64,000 bases of DNA from NCBI GenBank assembly GCA_947259485.1, contig CAMYLU010000022.1:38756-102755 (forward strand). Reading direction: 5' to 3'. This DNA comes from an uncultured Gammaproteobacteria bacterium (GTDB lineage: Bacteria; Pseudomonadota; Gammaproteobacteria; GCA-001735895). Positions 10,981 through 19,965 of this stretch are shown one piece after another. The notes beneath the pieces are model-generated. The model saw only the letters and a program-made list of their open reading frames with translations. It was not told the origin of the DNA and did not search any database. Numbering within the stretch: position 1 is the stretch's first letter; the number at the start of each line of letters is the position of its first letter. A program made the translations under genes and the position numbers.

Positions 10981-12624
10981 GTGAGCAACAGTTTGTATTC
11001 GGGTTTTACTGAATTTCCAAAATACTTGCACGGGCTTGGTGCGAGTGTCGTGGTCTGTCTTTTTCTGGTGATAACGGAACATTCACAGGCCCAGGATTGC
11101 AGTCCTCATGGCGAGAGCCTGGAGGGATTGCCCATTCTCGAGGTCACGATCGACAACAATGACATCTTCGATCTTGAGCAGGAAAATCAGAAATTATGGA
11201 TTCATAGATGGGCAAACAAACTTCATATCAATACACGGAAAAAAACGATCGAAGAGCAACTGTTGTTCGACACCCAGAATGGGCATGACAGGCAATTGAT
11301 CAGGGAGACTGAACGCCTGTTACGGAGCCGAAGCTATATCCACGAGGCAAACATCGCAGTCGAGGAAATTTGCGGGAAAGGTGTGAAGCTGACGGTCGTA
11401 ACCACCGATAACTGGACTTTAACGCCTAGCATCACGGTTAGTCGCTCTGGCGGAGAGACACGTACAGCTTTCGAAATTGAAGAATCCAACCTGCTAGGCC
11501 TGGGGAGCGAAATTAAAATTCTGTCGGAGTCCGACGAGGAAAGAGACTCGAACGCTTTCATCTACCGGGACAACAACTGGTTCGGGAATCTCGAGACCTT
11601 GAAACTGGAGCTCGCAGACAACAGCGATGGCCATGTTTACCAGGTGGACCTGGCCCGCCCATTTATAAAACAGGATTCAAAATACGCCTGGTCGATACTG
11701 CCTTCTTCGATCGAAAGAGAGAACCCGATTTACGAAGAGGGTGACGAGGTTGCAAAAGTGGGGGAGATGAACGATTTGCTGCTTTTGACTTATGGATGGT
11801 CTGACGGCCTGGTCGATAACTCGGTTTCAAGATATCGCCTGGGATGGCTTGCCAACAGGCTGAAATATAATACGGTTGATGACCCGAATATAGAGCTACC
11901 GGAAGATGTGGACAAGAGCTATCCCTTTATCGAGTACGAGTATTTGAATGTCAAATATGTAGAGAGAGTTAACTTCCGGGTGATGGGCATAACCGAAGAT
12001 ATCAGGCTGGGAAACAGTTTGAGAACCAGGCTCGGCTGGAAGGATGAAGCCTACCAGTCGACCCAGGAAGGCCATGTGCTCGAATTCGATTATAATTTTG
12101 GCAGCTTTATTTCAGCGCATACCCTGGGGCTTTTTGATCTGAGCCTGAACCACGAATCTAACAAAACGATCGACGATACCGGTCGCATCGTGTTGAAAGG
12201 GCAGCTATACAATTTTCGGGGTGTAAATCACAGCTACGTGTTCAGTAGCAGGCTGGAAGCGGCGCAAAATCCAGAATTATTTGAACGGATTGAGGTGGGT
12301 GGTGATTCCGGTTTGAAGGGATATCCGGTTCGGTTTCAAAATGGGGACCGGGCATTCACGCTTTCCGCGGAACGACGCAAGTACTTCAACGTGTACCTCT
12401 GGCAGCTTTTCAAATTCGGCTTTGCAATGTTTGCGGAGGCTGGCTCGGCTTGGGAGAATGGCAACGATCCGGTCTGGCTTAGCGATGTTGGAACCGGTTT
12501 GCGCCTGGTGTCAACCCGTCAATCCAGTTCCAAAGTTTTGCATTTCGATATTGCCTTCCCGCTTAGTGAAAAAGACGAGATCGATGATTACCAGTTATAT
12601 GTCAAGGCAAGAACCGAGTTTTAG
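10981..12624 (+). CDS. Omp85-superfamily outer membrane protein (BamA/TamA-like, short periplasmic part)
   Basis: The 547-residue protein starts at a GTG and has a hydrophobic signal segment (about 16-32) with likely cleavage after HSQAQ. One POTRA-like repeat (about 50-140) contains LRSRSYIHEANI and a VKLTVVTTDNWTLTP strand. The remainder is rich in alternating amphipathic strands of a beta-barrel. Near residues 439-448, GGDSGLKGYP corresponds to the L6-loop RGY motif of Omp85 proteins, here with K for R, and the chain ends in an aromatic Phe (VKARTEF). BamA has five POTRA repeats and TamA three, so this is a reduced member. Substrate unknown; it could insert proteins or move lipids. A phospholipase D family protein follows. 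Confidence 0.82.
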   Translation: MSNSLYSGFTEFPKYLHGLGASVVVCLFLVITEHSQAQDCSPHGESLEGLPILEVTIDNNDIFDLEQENQKLWIHRWANKLHINTRKKTIEEQLLFDTQNGHDRQLIRETERLLRSRSYIHEANIAVEEICGKGVKLTVVTTDNWTLTPSITVSRSGGETRTAFEIEESNLLGLGSEIKILSESDEERDSNAFIYRDNNWFGNLETLKLELADNSDGHVYQVDLARPFIKQDSKYAWSILPSSIERENPIYEEGDEVAKVGEMNDLLLLTYGWSDGLVDNSVSRYRLGWLANRLKYNTVDDPNIELPEDVDKSYPFIEYEYLNVKYVERVNFRVMGITEDIRLGNSLRTRLGWKDEAYQSTQEGHVLEFDYNFGSFISAHTLGLFDLSLNHESNKTIDDTGRIVLKGQLYNFRGVNHSYVFSSRLEAAQNPELFERIEVGGDSGLKGYPVRFQNGDRAFTLSAERRKYFNVYLWQLFKFGFAMFAEAGSAWENGNDPVWLSDVGTGLRLVSTRQSSSKVLHFDIAFPLSEKDEIDDYQLYVKARTEF

Positions 12625-12983
12625 CAGGAACGATATTTGAAACAGACCAAATCAACCAGAACCTCGATTTCGAACCTGGGCTCGATTTTCCAGTGATCGA
12701 AACTGCGGTGTTGACTAGAAACCTGCCGGGATCATATCGCTAATTGTTAAAATACTAAGGTATTGAGCGCCCGCTTAACACCAGAAAAGTGATCGGATCT
12801 TCAATGCTATCCGGCAATCTTACCCGGGTGGTAGCTCTATCTACCCCTTCTGGTCCTGTATTTTGATACCTCTCATTAATTAGTTGCAAATAAAAACTCT
12901 TAACGACAATCTTTGCTAAAAATCAAGAGATAAAACCCGTGATCAGGTATCCGGGTAACAGTAATAACGATGGAGGGGCTGAT
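12625..12983. other. intergenic region between the barrel and phospholipase D family genes
   Basis: This 359-bp stretch has no ORF that I can support. It contains small imperfect inverted repeats but no clear terminator or promoter; the ribosome-binding site GGAGGGG at 12972-12978 belongs to the next gene. The gap argues against a simple operon with the barrel gene. Confidence 0.5.
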
Positions 12984-14522
12984 ATGTTAGTCAAAACAAT
13001 TTCAACCAGTGGAGTTTGCAGTTACATCTCGTTGGCGATCATAAGTAGCCTGTCAATGGCCTGTTCATCCTTTTCTCCGGCTACCAAAAACCTGGTGCAA
13101 GACGATCATTCTCTCGCCGAATCCGAATTTCATGTGGGTCGATTTGGTGAACCGGAGCACGTAAACAATCCTACCCGAGGATCCACAACAATCGAGAGCG
13201 GAGCGGTATTATTGGGTAAAACCATTGTACTAGACCCACTGGTTCGACCCTTCTCTACGATAAAAGCTCTGTACGGCGTTACCTTAAAGTCTGCGGGCGG
13301 ATTTCTCGAGAGAACTTTTATCGAAAAAGTACGCTTCCCCATTTTGGAAAGCAATCCTGTTGCAGAATTGTCTGACGCACCATCCATGGATCTTGAAGCC
13401 TGGGAGCTCCACCTGGATGAGCTAACTTCGGGACAAACTTCTTCCGGACATATCCGCTTACTGGTAGACGGGGACGAGTATTTTTCACGTCTTACTACAT
13501 CGATTGCCGCAGCTGATGAGTCGATTGATATTCGCACTTATATTTTTGATAACGATGACGTGGCACTACAAATGGCTGATCTATTACGCGCCAAATCTGA
13601 CGAAGTCGAAATTAAGATTCTCGTTGACGGGCTGGCTGACTTGTTTGCAACACGGCTTGACTCTTCCAGCATGCCCGAAGGTACAGAATTACCAGCATCA
13701 ATATCTCGGTACTTAACTTACGCCAGCGAGATCGAGTTTCGTAAGCAATCCAATCCCTGGTTCACGGGTGATCACGCCAAAATTACGGTAATCGACCAAG
13801 ACCTGGCATTTCTTGGGGGAATGAATATAGGCAGGGAATATCGCTATGACTGGCATGATTTGATGATGGAAGTGGATGGACCTATTGTCAGGCGACTGCA
13901 GTATGAATTTGACCTGGCCTGGGCGAAGTCGGGCTGGATGGGGGATTTAGGCTGGCTGAAAACAGCCGTCAAAGGCTATGAAATAGATGATTCTGATGTG
14001 GGTTACCCGATCCGGATTTTAACCACTTCGATCCATAATTCTGAACTTTACCGCGCCCAGCTGGCGGCAATACGACGTGCACGGAATCGTATTTACATCG
14101 AAAACGCATATTTTTCCGATGACAAAATTTTATTTGAACTTGCAAGAGCACGCCGCCGTGGTGTAGATGTGCGTGTAATACTGGCTTCTCATGCCGACAG
14201 CGGCATCCTCAATCTCAGCAATCAAAAAGCGATTAATACTATGTTACGCAACGGGATTCGGGTATATAACTACCCGGGAATGACTCATGTGAAAGCCGCT
14301 GTCTATGATGGCTGGGCCTGCCTGGGTTCGGCCAATTTCGATAAACTCAGCCTTCAGGTCAATCAGGAGATCAACCTGGGAACTTCCCACCCGGCTTTCG
14401 TAGCCGAACTAGTGGACAGGGTATTTTATCCGGATTTTGCAGCTTCTATTGAGTTAAAGAAATCCTTGCCGATTGTAATCCGCCACCACTTCGCAGAATT
14501 GATCGCCGACGAATTTCTCTGA
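12984..14522 (+). CDS. exported phospholipase D / cardiolipin synthase family protein
   Basis: A 512-residue protein of the HKD superfamily. Two complete catalytic motifs are visible: H264-x-K266 in DHAKITVID, and H435-x-K437 in HVKAAVYD, each followed by the usual Gly-rich strand (GGMNIG, GSANFD). The N-terminus has a hydrophobic segment ending LSMAC-SSF, an imperfect lipobox, so it may be a lipoprotein or otherwise exported. I chose ATG at 12984 because GGAGGGG lies 5 bp upstream; the GTG at 12939 lacks such a site. Such enzymes make cardiolipin or hydrolyse phospholipids. Export would place it in the periplasm, near the Omp85-like barrel. A second HKD gene (clsB) lies 1.6 kb on. Confidence 0.85.
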   Translation: MLVKTISTSGVCSYISLAIISSLSMACSSFSPATKNLVQDDHSLAESEFHVGRFGEPEHVNNPTRGSTTIESGAVLLGKTIVLDPLVRPFSTIKALYGVTLKSAGGFLERTFIEKVRFPILESNPVAELSDAPSMDLEAWELHLDELTSGQTSSGHIRLLVDGDEYFSRLTTSIAAADESIDIRTYIFDNDDVALQMADLLRAKSDEVEIKILVDGLADLFATRLDSSSMPEGTELPASISRYLTYASEIEFRKQSNPWFTGDHAKITVIDQDLAFLGGMNIGREYRYDWHDLMMEVDGPIVRRLQYEFDLAWAKSGWMGDLGWLKTAVKGYEIDDSDVGYPIRILTTSIHNSELYRAQLAAIRRARNRIYIENAYFSDDKILFELARARRRGVDVRVILASHADSGILNLSNQKAINTMLRNGIRVYNYPGMTHVKAAVYDGWACLGSANFDKLSLQVNQEINLGTSHPAFVAELVDRVFYPDFAASIELKKSLPIVIRHHFAELIADEFL

Positions 14523-14578
14523 GTGTGTTTGTTAGGTGATATTATATTCCGGCCTTAATCGCAAAGGAGATCGCAGCC

Positions 14579-15334
14579 ATGTCGCAGACCAGGCCGCTAG
14601 TGGATACCCTCAAGCAGGAGCTGCGTAAACAACGCGTTACCTACAAGCGGGTTTCTGAAGTTCTCGAACTTTCCGAGACCAGCGTCAAGCGCCTGTTTGC
14701 AGAAGAAGCATTTTCACTGAAACGCCTGGAAAAGGTATGCGAATTGCTACGCCTTGATATTAGTGACCTGGTGCACCTGATGGAGAAAAATATCGAGCTA
14801 ACCATCCAGCTGACACTGGAGCAGGAAAAAGACCTGGTTTCTGATATAAAACTATTACTAATGGCACTATTATTAATGAACAAACTGCGCTTCAGCGAAG
14901 TGCTTGAAACCTACGAGATTTCAGAAACCGAGGGCATTCAACTACTGGCACGACTGGACCGTATGAAAATGATCGAACTGCAACCGGGTAATCGCGTGAA
15001 GTTGATGATTTCGCAAAATTTTAAATGGATTCCCAATGGCCCAATTCAGCGCTTTTTTGAAGACAAGGTCCAGTTGGAGTTCCTGAATTCCTCTTTTAAC
15101 GAGGCTGGCGAGTTTCGAGTTTTCGTATCCGGTATGATTTCAAGAAACGCTAATGCCGAGATTATCAAGAAAATCCAGCATCTTGCCGAGGAAATGAATG
15201 AGATGAACCTGGCATCTGAATCTCTGCCCCTGGAGCAGCGCTTTGGCACCAGTTTGATGATGGCGATTCGACCCTGGGAAATTAATGTGTTCCAGGAACT
15301 GCGTCGATCCCGGGACGGACGTGTTTTTCGATAA
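14579..15334 (+). CDS. XRE-family transcriptional regulator
   Basis: A 251-residue protein with an N-terminal Cro/C1-type helix-turn-helix (about 8-65; VSEVLELSETSVKRLFAEEAFSLKRLEKVCELL). A helical middle segment (about 90-140) resembles a winged helix, and the C-terminal part is of unknown function. AAGGAG precedes the ATG at 14579. The gene lies 56 bp after the phospholipase D family gene and 43 bp before the EEP-family gene, so it may control this phospholipid block. Target and ligand are unknown. Confidence 0.78.
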   Translation: MSQTRPLVDTLKQELRKQRVTYKRVSEVLELSETSVKRLFAEEAFSLKRLEKVCELLRLDISDLVHLMEKNIELTIQLTLEQEKDLVSDIKLLLMALLLMNKLRFSEVLETYEISETEGIQLLARLDRMKMIELQPGNRVKLMISQNFKWIPNGPIQRFFEDKVQLEFLNSSFNEAGEFRVFVSGMISRNANAEIIKKIQHLAEEMNEMNLASESLPLEQRFGTSLMMAIRPWEINVFQELRRSRDGRVFR

Positions 15335-15377
15335 TGAAATTAGCTGCATCTTCAAAAATCGACTTACCGGTCAATCA

Positions 15378-16118
15378 ATGATCAAGGTACTGACTTACAA
15401 CATTCACAAGGGTTTCGATCGCTACAATCGCGATTTTGTATTGCACAAGATCAAGGATCACCTGAAAAATGCAGAGGTTGATGTCGTGCTGCTACAAGAG
15501 ATACAGGGACGCCACCTGCATCACGAAAGCCGGATTTCTGCCTGGCCGGATGTTAGCCAGTTTGAATACCTGGCCGATAACATCTGGCCTCATTTTGCTT
15601 ACGGTAAAAACGCGATTTATCGCAAGGGTCATCACGGGAACGCAATTTTAAGCAAGTACGAGATTGCTGAATGGAGTAATTTAAACCTGTCCCGTTTCAA
15701 GCGCGCCAGTCGCAGCCTGTTGCATGGCATGATCGAACTGCCAAACAGTACCAGGCCATTGCACTTGTTGTGTGTACACCTGGACCTGATTGGTTTCGAA
15801 CGTAAACGCCAGATCCGTGCTCTAAAGCACTATGTAGAATCTAATATCAACGCCTCTGACCCCATTATCCTCGGTGGCGATTTTAACGACTGGCATGGCG
15901 GCCTGGGTGGTTCGGTGGAGTCGCAGTTAGGGCTGCAGGAAGCGTTTCGACAAATAAATGGTAAGTACGCCAAAACTTTTCCGTCGCACTGGCCCATGTT
16001 CCGCATGGATAGAATTTACTATCGCGGGGTTAATTTGCTCGACTCGTACTGCATGGAGCGACAACCCTGGAGCGAACTATCTGATCATTTGCCCCTGTAT
16101 GCACGTTTCGCGCTTTGA
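15378..16118 (+). CDS. endonuclease/exonuclease/phosphatase family protein (YbhP-like)
   Basis: A 246-residue single-domain EEP-fold protein with the family motifs TYNIHKG (N-terminal Asn), LLQEIQGRH (metal Glu), HLDL, GGDFNDWHGG and the C-terminal SDHLPL His. No signal peptide is evident. In E. coli the relative ybhP is directly upstream of clsB, the same order as here, so a role in phospholipid turnover is plausible; some EEP proteins are phosphodiesterases or phosphatases for lipids. I chose ATG at 15378, where homology starts; the frame is open back to 15285 inside the regulator gene. The stop overlaps the start zone of clsB. Confidence 0.85.
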   Translation: MIKVLTYNIHKGFDRYNRDFVLHKIKDHLKNAEVDVVLLQEIQGRHLHHESRISAWPDVSQFEYLADNIWPHFAYGKNAIYRKGHHGNAILSKYEIAEWSNLNLSRFKRASRSLLHGMIELPNSTRPLHLLCVHLDLIGFERKRQIRALKHYVESNINASDPIILGGDFNDWHGGLGGSVESQLGLQEAFRQINGKYAKTFPSHWPMFRMDRIYYRGVNLLDSYCMERQPWSELSDHLPLYARFAL

Positions 16119-16120
16119 TA

Positions 16121-17242
16121 GTGCCGAACGCGCCTTCGGCTAACCAGCTATTTTTTACGCCCGAAGAATATTTCAGCAGTCTGACCGAAGATATCGATCA
16201 GGCCCGGGACGAAATAATTCTCGAAACCTACATCTTCAAACTTGACGCTATCGGCAATCAAATCTTGTCAGCGCTGGTTGATGCAGTTGCACGCGGTGTT
16301 AAGTTGAGGCTGTTGATTGATGGGGTGGGTTCTTATTACGATTCGAATCTGATCGCAGATCAACTCAAATCCCAAAACAGCGAGGTTCGGGTTTTTCATC
16401 CGCTGCCCTGGGACTTTCCGGTTTACCGGCGAGCGCTGAAAGCAGGGCGATGGTACTCCCAGTTTTTCTACTTATTCGCTTCAATCAATCGTCGCGATCA
16501 TCGCAAACTCTGTGTTATCGATCAGAAAGTTGCCTGGTTGGGTAGCTATAATATTACTGCCGATCATTCGAATCTTTCATCCCGAGCTGAAAACGACTTC
16601 TGGCACGATACCGGGTTACGGGTAAGCGGGTCGGTCGTTCAAATGCTGGCAACGAACTTTACTCATGTCTGGCAACGCAAGCTGGGCAGTATAGGTCAGC
16701 GTTCCCGCCATTTTATGGCACGTGCTGAAATCAGACGACGGCGTCAACCGAAGTTACATTTGATAAGCGAACTGGAAAAATGCAGACAGCGAATCTGGAT
16801 TACCAATGCCTATTTCAATCCAACAAACCAGGTATTAAAGCTATTAAAACGCAAGGCGAAGGCAGGTATATCGGTTCAGTTAATAGTCCCGAAGCGCTCG
16901 GATGTTGTTTTCTTTCCACTGTTATCGCGTAGTTTTTACACCGATCTGCTGGAAAGCAATATCCGTGTTTTCGAGTACGGCACCCGGGTTTTGCATTCTA
17001 AGACTATACTTATCGACGAGCAGGTGTTAGTTGGCAGTACTAATCTGAATTATCGTAGCCTGTTTCATGACCTGGAACTTGACCTGCTGCTGGATGACGC
17101 CCCAGTGGTCGAACAAATGCAGGAAAGATTTCGTCGTGATATTTCGGATAGTGTTGAAATTACCCTTCATCATTGGCAACAACATCCATGGTTGCTCAGG
17201 TTCCTGGGCTGGTTGTCCAGGTTTTTGCGCTATTGGATGTAG
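16121..17242 (+). CDS. clsB: cardiolipin synthase B-like protein
   Basis: A 373-residue HKD-superfamily enzyme. The two catalytic motifs are H127-x-K129 (DHRKLCVID followed by GSYNI) and H292-x-K294 (HSKTILID followed by GSTNLNYRS). ClsB-type enzymes make cardiolipin or phosphatidylglycerol by phosphatidyl transfer. No N-terminal membrane helices are present, as in ClsB; a hydrophobic, Trp-rich C-terminus (WLLRFLGWLSRFLRYW) may bind the membrane. The start is either GTG 16121 or TTG 16115, which overlaps the upstream TGA; no ribosome-binding site separates them. The order EEP protein then ClsB matches E. coli. Confidence 0.88.
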   Translation: MPNAPSANQLFFTPEEYFSSLTEDIDQARDEIILETYIFKLDAIGNQILSALVDAVARGVKLRLLIDGVGSYYDSNLIADQLKSQNSEVRVFHPLPWDFPVYRRALKAGRWYSQFFYLFASINRRDHRKLCVIDQKVAWLGSYNITADHSNLSSRAENDFWHDTGLRVSGSVVQMLATNFTHVWQRKLGSIGQRSRHFMARAEIRRRRQPKLHLISELEKCRQRIWITNAYFNPTNQVLKLLKRKAKAGISVQLIVPKRSDVVFFPLLSRSFYTDLLESNIRVFEYGTRVLHSKTILIDEQVLVGSTNLNYRSLFHDLELDLLLDDAPVVEQMQERFRRDISDSVEITLHHWQQHPWLLRFLGWLSRFLRYWM

Positions 17243-17320
17243 CTCGAAGCGGGCATTCATCAAGTTACGATATCGCATGAAATGGCTGGAGCTATCTTGC
17301 TAACTATCGGAGAATTGCAG

Positions 17321-17354
17321 AATAAGTTACCTTAACTATACTTAGTAACTTATT
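17321..17354. repeat. inverted repeat upstream of the NSS transporter gene
   Basis: Perfect 10-bp arms, AATAAGTTAC at 17321-17330 and its complement at 17345-17354, separated by 14 bases. It lies between clsB and the transporter. The AT-rich stem lacks a T run, so it looks more like an operator or RNA hairpin than a terminator. Confidence 0.6.
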
Positions 17355-17436
17355 GAATTTATTAGTTTAAGTTTAGAATGACACTCAGCGACATTTAACT
17401 TCTGAATAATGAATGACTTAATAACCTTAAGCAGAT

Positions 17437-18834
17437 ATGAGCACGACTGAAAGCGGGTTTAGCTGGCGTTCCCAATCAACGTTTGTCGTTGTGGCTGCCG
17501 GTGCGACATTAAGCCTGAACGATTTCCTGACTTTTCCTGTCCTCGCGGGTCAAAACGGGGGTGGCGCTTTCTTGTTGCTGTACATTTTTTTTCTATTTGT
17601 ACTCGGTTTGCCACTAATGATGAATGAATTGATGCTGGGTCGGCTAACCAGGACGGATCCAGCAGCAAGTCTGAGAACACTTTCCGATCAGTACAAGGCT
17701 TCGGTTTACTGGAAACTTGCGGGCCTTAGCGCGATGCTTGCCGCCTTTCTGATCATTGCGACTTTCAGTGTGATTGCGGGCTGGTCGCTTGCCTACTCGT
17801 TTAAATCGGTGGTCGGCGTATTCGATGGCGCCACGCTTGAGACTGCCAAAACCCAGTTTGATAGCTTCACAATCGACAGTGAACGCATGACCTTGTGGCA
17901 TACCTTGTTCGTAATCGTGTTAGTTTCGATTTGCGGACAGCCTTTGAAAGTCGGCCTGGAGCGGGTAACGCTGATATTGGTTCCACTGATGATTTTACTG
18001 CTAATCACTGGACTCGTTCTCGGGTTTACCTCCTCGGGAATGCGATTAAGCATACACAGCACCTTATATGCCGACTTTTCTGTGATGGACTCGCAGACAC
18101 CGATCATCGCCTTGCAACGTGCTTTCTACACGCTCGCCCTCGGAATAGGAGCGATGATGGCCTATGGTCGATACCTGCCTGCCGGGGTTTCCATTGGATA
18201 TTCGGCGGGCCTGGTAATTACGGTCGAGTTACTTTTTTCTATTTTCACGGGCCTTTCAATTAATGCACTGATGTTATCTTCGGGCCAGGAGCCCGGCATT
18301 GACAGTCAGTTCGCATTTCGGGTTATGCCGGTAATCATGAATCAGTTTGCTTATGGCGGCTTGTTCAGTACCCTGTTTTTCCTGTTATTAACCATTGCGG
18401 CTCTGACTACATCGATCGCGTTACTCGAGGCCCCCATAACCTACCTGCAACGCAAGTTTTCGATATCGCGTTTAAAGGCTGCAGTAATGCTGGGTGTTGG
18501 AATCTGGATGTTTGGCCTGGGTGTTATACTGTCGCATACTGTCTGGAACGGGGATGGATTTACGGTGGCGTTATTTTTTGGAGACGAAGCCGTTCGCCTT
18601 GTTAATAACGCCGGATTCCATGACGTACTGGTATTTATTTCAAGTCACCTGATCCAGCCGTTTGTCGCCTTATTCATATGCCTGTTTGTCGCCTGGAAAA
18701 TCCCGCGCGAGGTCAGTCACAAGGAATTCGCGTTACCCCGGCAATACAGTTACGAGATCTGGAACTACCTGGTCCGCTACATAATTCCAGTGCTATTGCT
18801 GGTAGTAATACTGGCTGCTTTCGGGATCATTTGA
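17437..18834 (+). CDS. sodium-dependent transporter, neurotransmitter:sodium symporter (NSS) family
   Basis: A 465-residue membrane protein with about 11-12 helices and the NSS hallmark FPVLAGQNGGGAFLLLY in the first helices, followed by LPLMMNELMLGR. The usual GLGNxWRFPY motif of helix 1, which contributes to sodium sites, is replaced by a SLNDFLTFP segment, so ion coupling may differ. The likely substrate is an amino acid or related amine, not predictable here. The gene occupies the place where smpB often sits before ratA in other gammaproteobacteria. ratA starts one base after its stop, so they are probably co-transcribed. Confidence 0.88.
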   Translation: MSTTESGFSWRSQSTFVVVAAGATLSLNDFLTFPVLAGQNGGGAFLLLYIFFLFVLGLPLMMNELMLGRLTRTDPAASLRTLSDQYKASVYWKLAGLSAMLAAFLIIATFSVIAGWSLAYSFKSVVGVFDGATLETAKTQFDSFTIDSERMTLWHTLFVIVLVSICGQPLKVGLERVTLILVPLMILLLITGLVLGFTSSGMRLSIHSTLYADFSVMDSQTPIIALQRAFYTLALGIGAMMAYGRYLPAGVSIGYSAGLVITVELLFSIFTGLSINALMLSSGQEPGIDSQFAFRVMPVIMNQFAYGGLFSTLFFLLLTIAALTTSIALLEAPITYLQRKFSISRLKAAVMLGVGIWMFGLGVILSHTVWNGDGFTVALFFGDEAVRLVNNAGFHDVLVFISSHLIQPFVALFICLFVAWKIPREVSHKEFALPRQYSYEIWNYLVRYIIPVLLLVVILAAFGII

Positions 18835-18835
18835 A

Positions 18836-19270
18836 GTGCCAGAAATACGGCGTAGTGCCTTGATGCCTTATCCGGCTCAATTCATGTATGACATCGTCAA
18901 TGATGTCGAGTCCTATCCCGAGTTTCTACCCTGGTGCGGCGATGTTAAGATTAATCAGCTGGACAATTCCTCGATGGAGGCATCCATCCTGATGCGTGGC
19001 GCCGGATTAAATCACTGGTTCAAAACCCGTAACTCAATGGTACCTGGTCAATCGATTGAAATGGAACTGGTCGAAGGCCCGTTTAGCAAACTCGAGGGAC
19101 TATGGAGTTTCACCGCGATCGATTCCGATGGCTGTAAAATCGAGCTCATGCTGGAGTTCGAAATGAAACAGGGTCTAGCATCTACCTTGATTGCGCCTGC
19201 TTTTTCACGAATCGCGAATACGATGGTTGATTCGTTTTGTGAACGCGCAAGGAATCTATATGAGCGCTAA
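18836..19270 (+). CDS. ratA: RatA-family START-domain protein (coenzyme Q-binding / ribosome association)
   Basis: A 144-residue single START/polyketide-cyclase domain protein. Hallmarks are the SALMPYPAQFMYDIVNDVESYPEFLPWC N-terminal block and the C-terminal amphipathic helix with IANTMVDSFCERA. E. coli RatA was described as a toxin blocking 70S assembly, while the homologue Coq10 binds ubiquinone; the true role is debated. The start is GTG at 18836, one base after the transporter stop. The 3' end overlaps rnfH by 11 bases, the standard pairing. Confidence 0.92.
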   Translation: MPEIRRSALMPYPAQFMYDIVNDVESYPEFLPWCGDVKINQLDNSSMEASILMRGAGLNHWFKTRNSMVPGQSIEMELVEGPFSKLEGLWSFTAIDSDGCKIELMLEFEMKQGLASTLIAPAFSRIANTMVDSFCERARNLYER

Positions 19271-19580
19271 GACCACGATCGAAGTGGCTTATGCGACCCC
19301 TGGTAAACAGGTTATTCTTGAATGTGAAGTCGAATTTGGCACCACTATCCGCGATGCCGTTAGGCAATCCGGAATCAACCAGCACTTTCCCGAGATCGAC
19401 CTCGAGAATTGTAAACTGGGGATTTTCAGCAAGCCCGTCGCTGTCGATTACGAATTAAGCGATGGTGATCGTATCGAGATATACAGGCCGTTGATCGCAG
19501 ATCCCAAGGAAGTACGAAGACAAAGGGCTGCGCAGGGGTTGAAGATGAAAAAAGGCGGCGGTGCGATCAGCCAGGATTAA
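19260..19580 (+). CDS. rnfH: RnfH family ubiquitin-like protein
   Basis: A 106-residue beta-grasp protein of the RnfH family, always found next to ratA; exact function unknown. Signatures are the IEVAYATPGKQ start, the SGINQHFPEIDL segment, LGIFSKPV and RIEIYRPLIADPKEVRRQRA. The C-terminus is basic (LKMKKGGGA). I chose the ATG at 19260 inside the ratA 3' end; longer in-frame starts lie wholly within ratA. The 3' end overlaps bamE on the other strand by 14 bp. Confidence 0.93.
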   Translation: MSAKTTIEVAYATPGKQVILECEVEFGTTIRDAVRQSGINQHFPEIDLENCKLGIFSKPVAVDYELSDGDRIEIYRPLIADPKEVRRQRAAQGLKMKKGGGAISQD

Positions 19581-19890
19581 GAGCACCATCGATTTTCGAT
19601 AGCAAATCATTGGTGAAGGTCAAAGTCATCCGTTTTTTTACAATTTCACCATCATCACCCGATTTCAAATAATAAACATAGTTCCACAGATCAGGTTGAT
19701 ACAGGTCGACGACGGCAGGCGTGCCAAGCAAAAACTCGACCTGGCTGCGCGACATGCCGATTTCCAGCTGCTGCAGCAGGGCGGGATCGATCCTGTTTCC
19801 CTGCGGGATATCCATTCGATACACACAACCGGAGAATGCTACAATGACACATCCCGCGATCAGGATTTTCTGAAATAGTCGTAAAATCAT
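19567..19890 (-). CDS. bamE: outer membrane assembly lipoprotein BamE
   Basis: BamE is a lipoprotein subunit of the BAM complex that inserts outer-membrane barrels. The 107-residue product has a lipoprotein signal ending AFSGC, the YRMDIPQGN block, and the family core LEIGMSRSQVEFLLGTPAVVD followed by WNYVYYLK. I chose ATG at 19890 because the signal peptide begins there; an upstream ATG at 19899 would add three residues. It is convergent with rnfH and divergent from fur, the usual gammaproteobacterial order. Confidence 0.95.
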   Translation of the reverse strand: MILRLFQKILIAGCVIVAFSGCVYRMDIPQGNRIDPALLQQLEIGMSRSQVEFLLGTPAVVDLYQPDLWNYVYYLKSGDDGEIVKKRMTLTFTNDLLSKIDGALNPG

Positions 19891-19965
19891 ACTGCACATT
19901 GCGGCGAAGGAAGGCGCGATAATACTGCTCCAACCCGGATGCTGCAAATACTGTGAGAGCTTTCT

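Noticed and set aside
10819..11082. 87-codon reverse-strand ORF before and within the Omp85-like gene, ending near an orphan terminator
   Set aside because: It overlaps the signal peptide region of a well-supported gene, ends at the hairpin only by chance as far as I can tell, and has no recognisable features.
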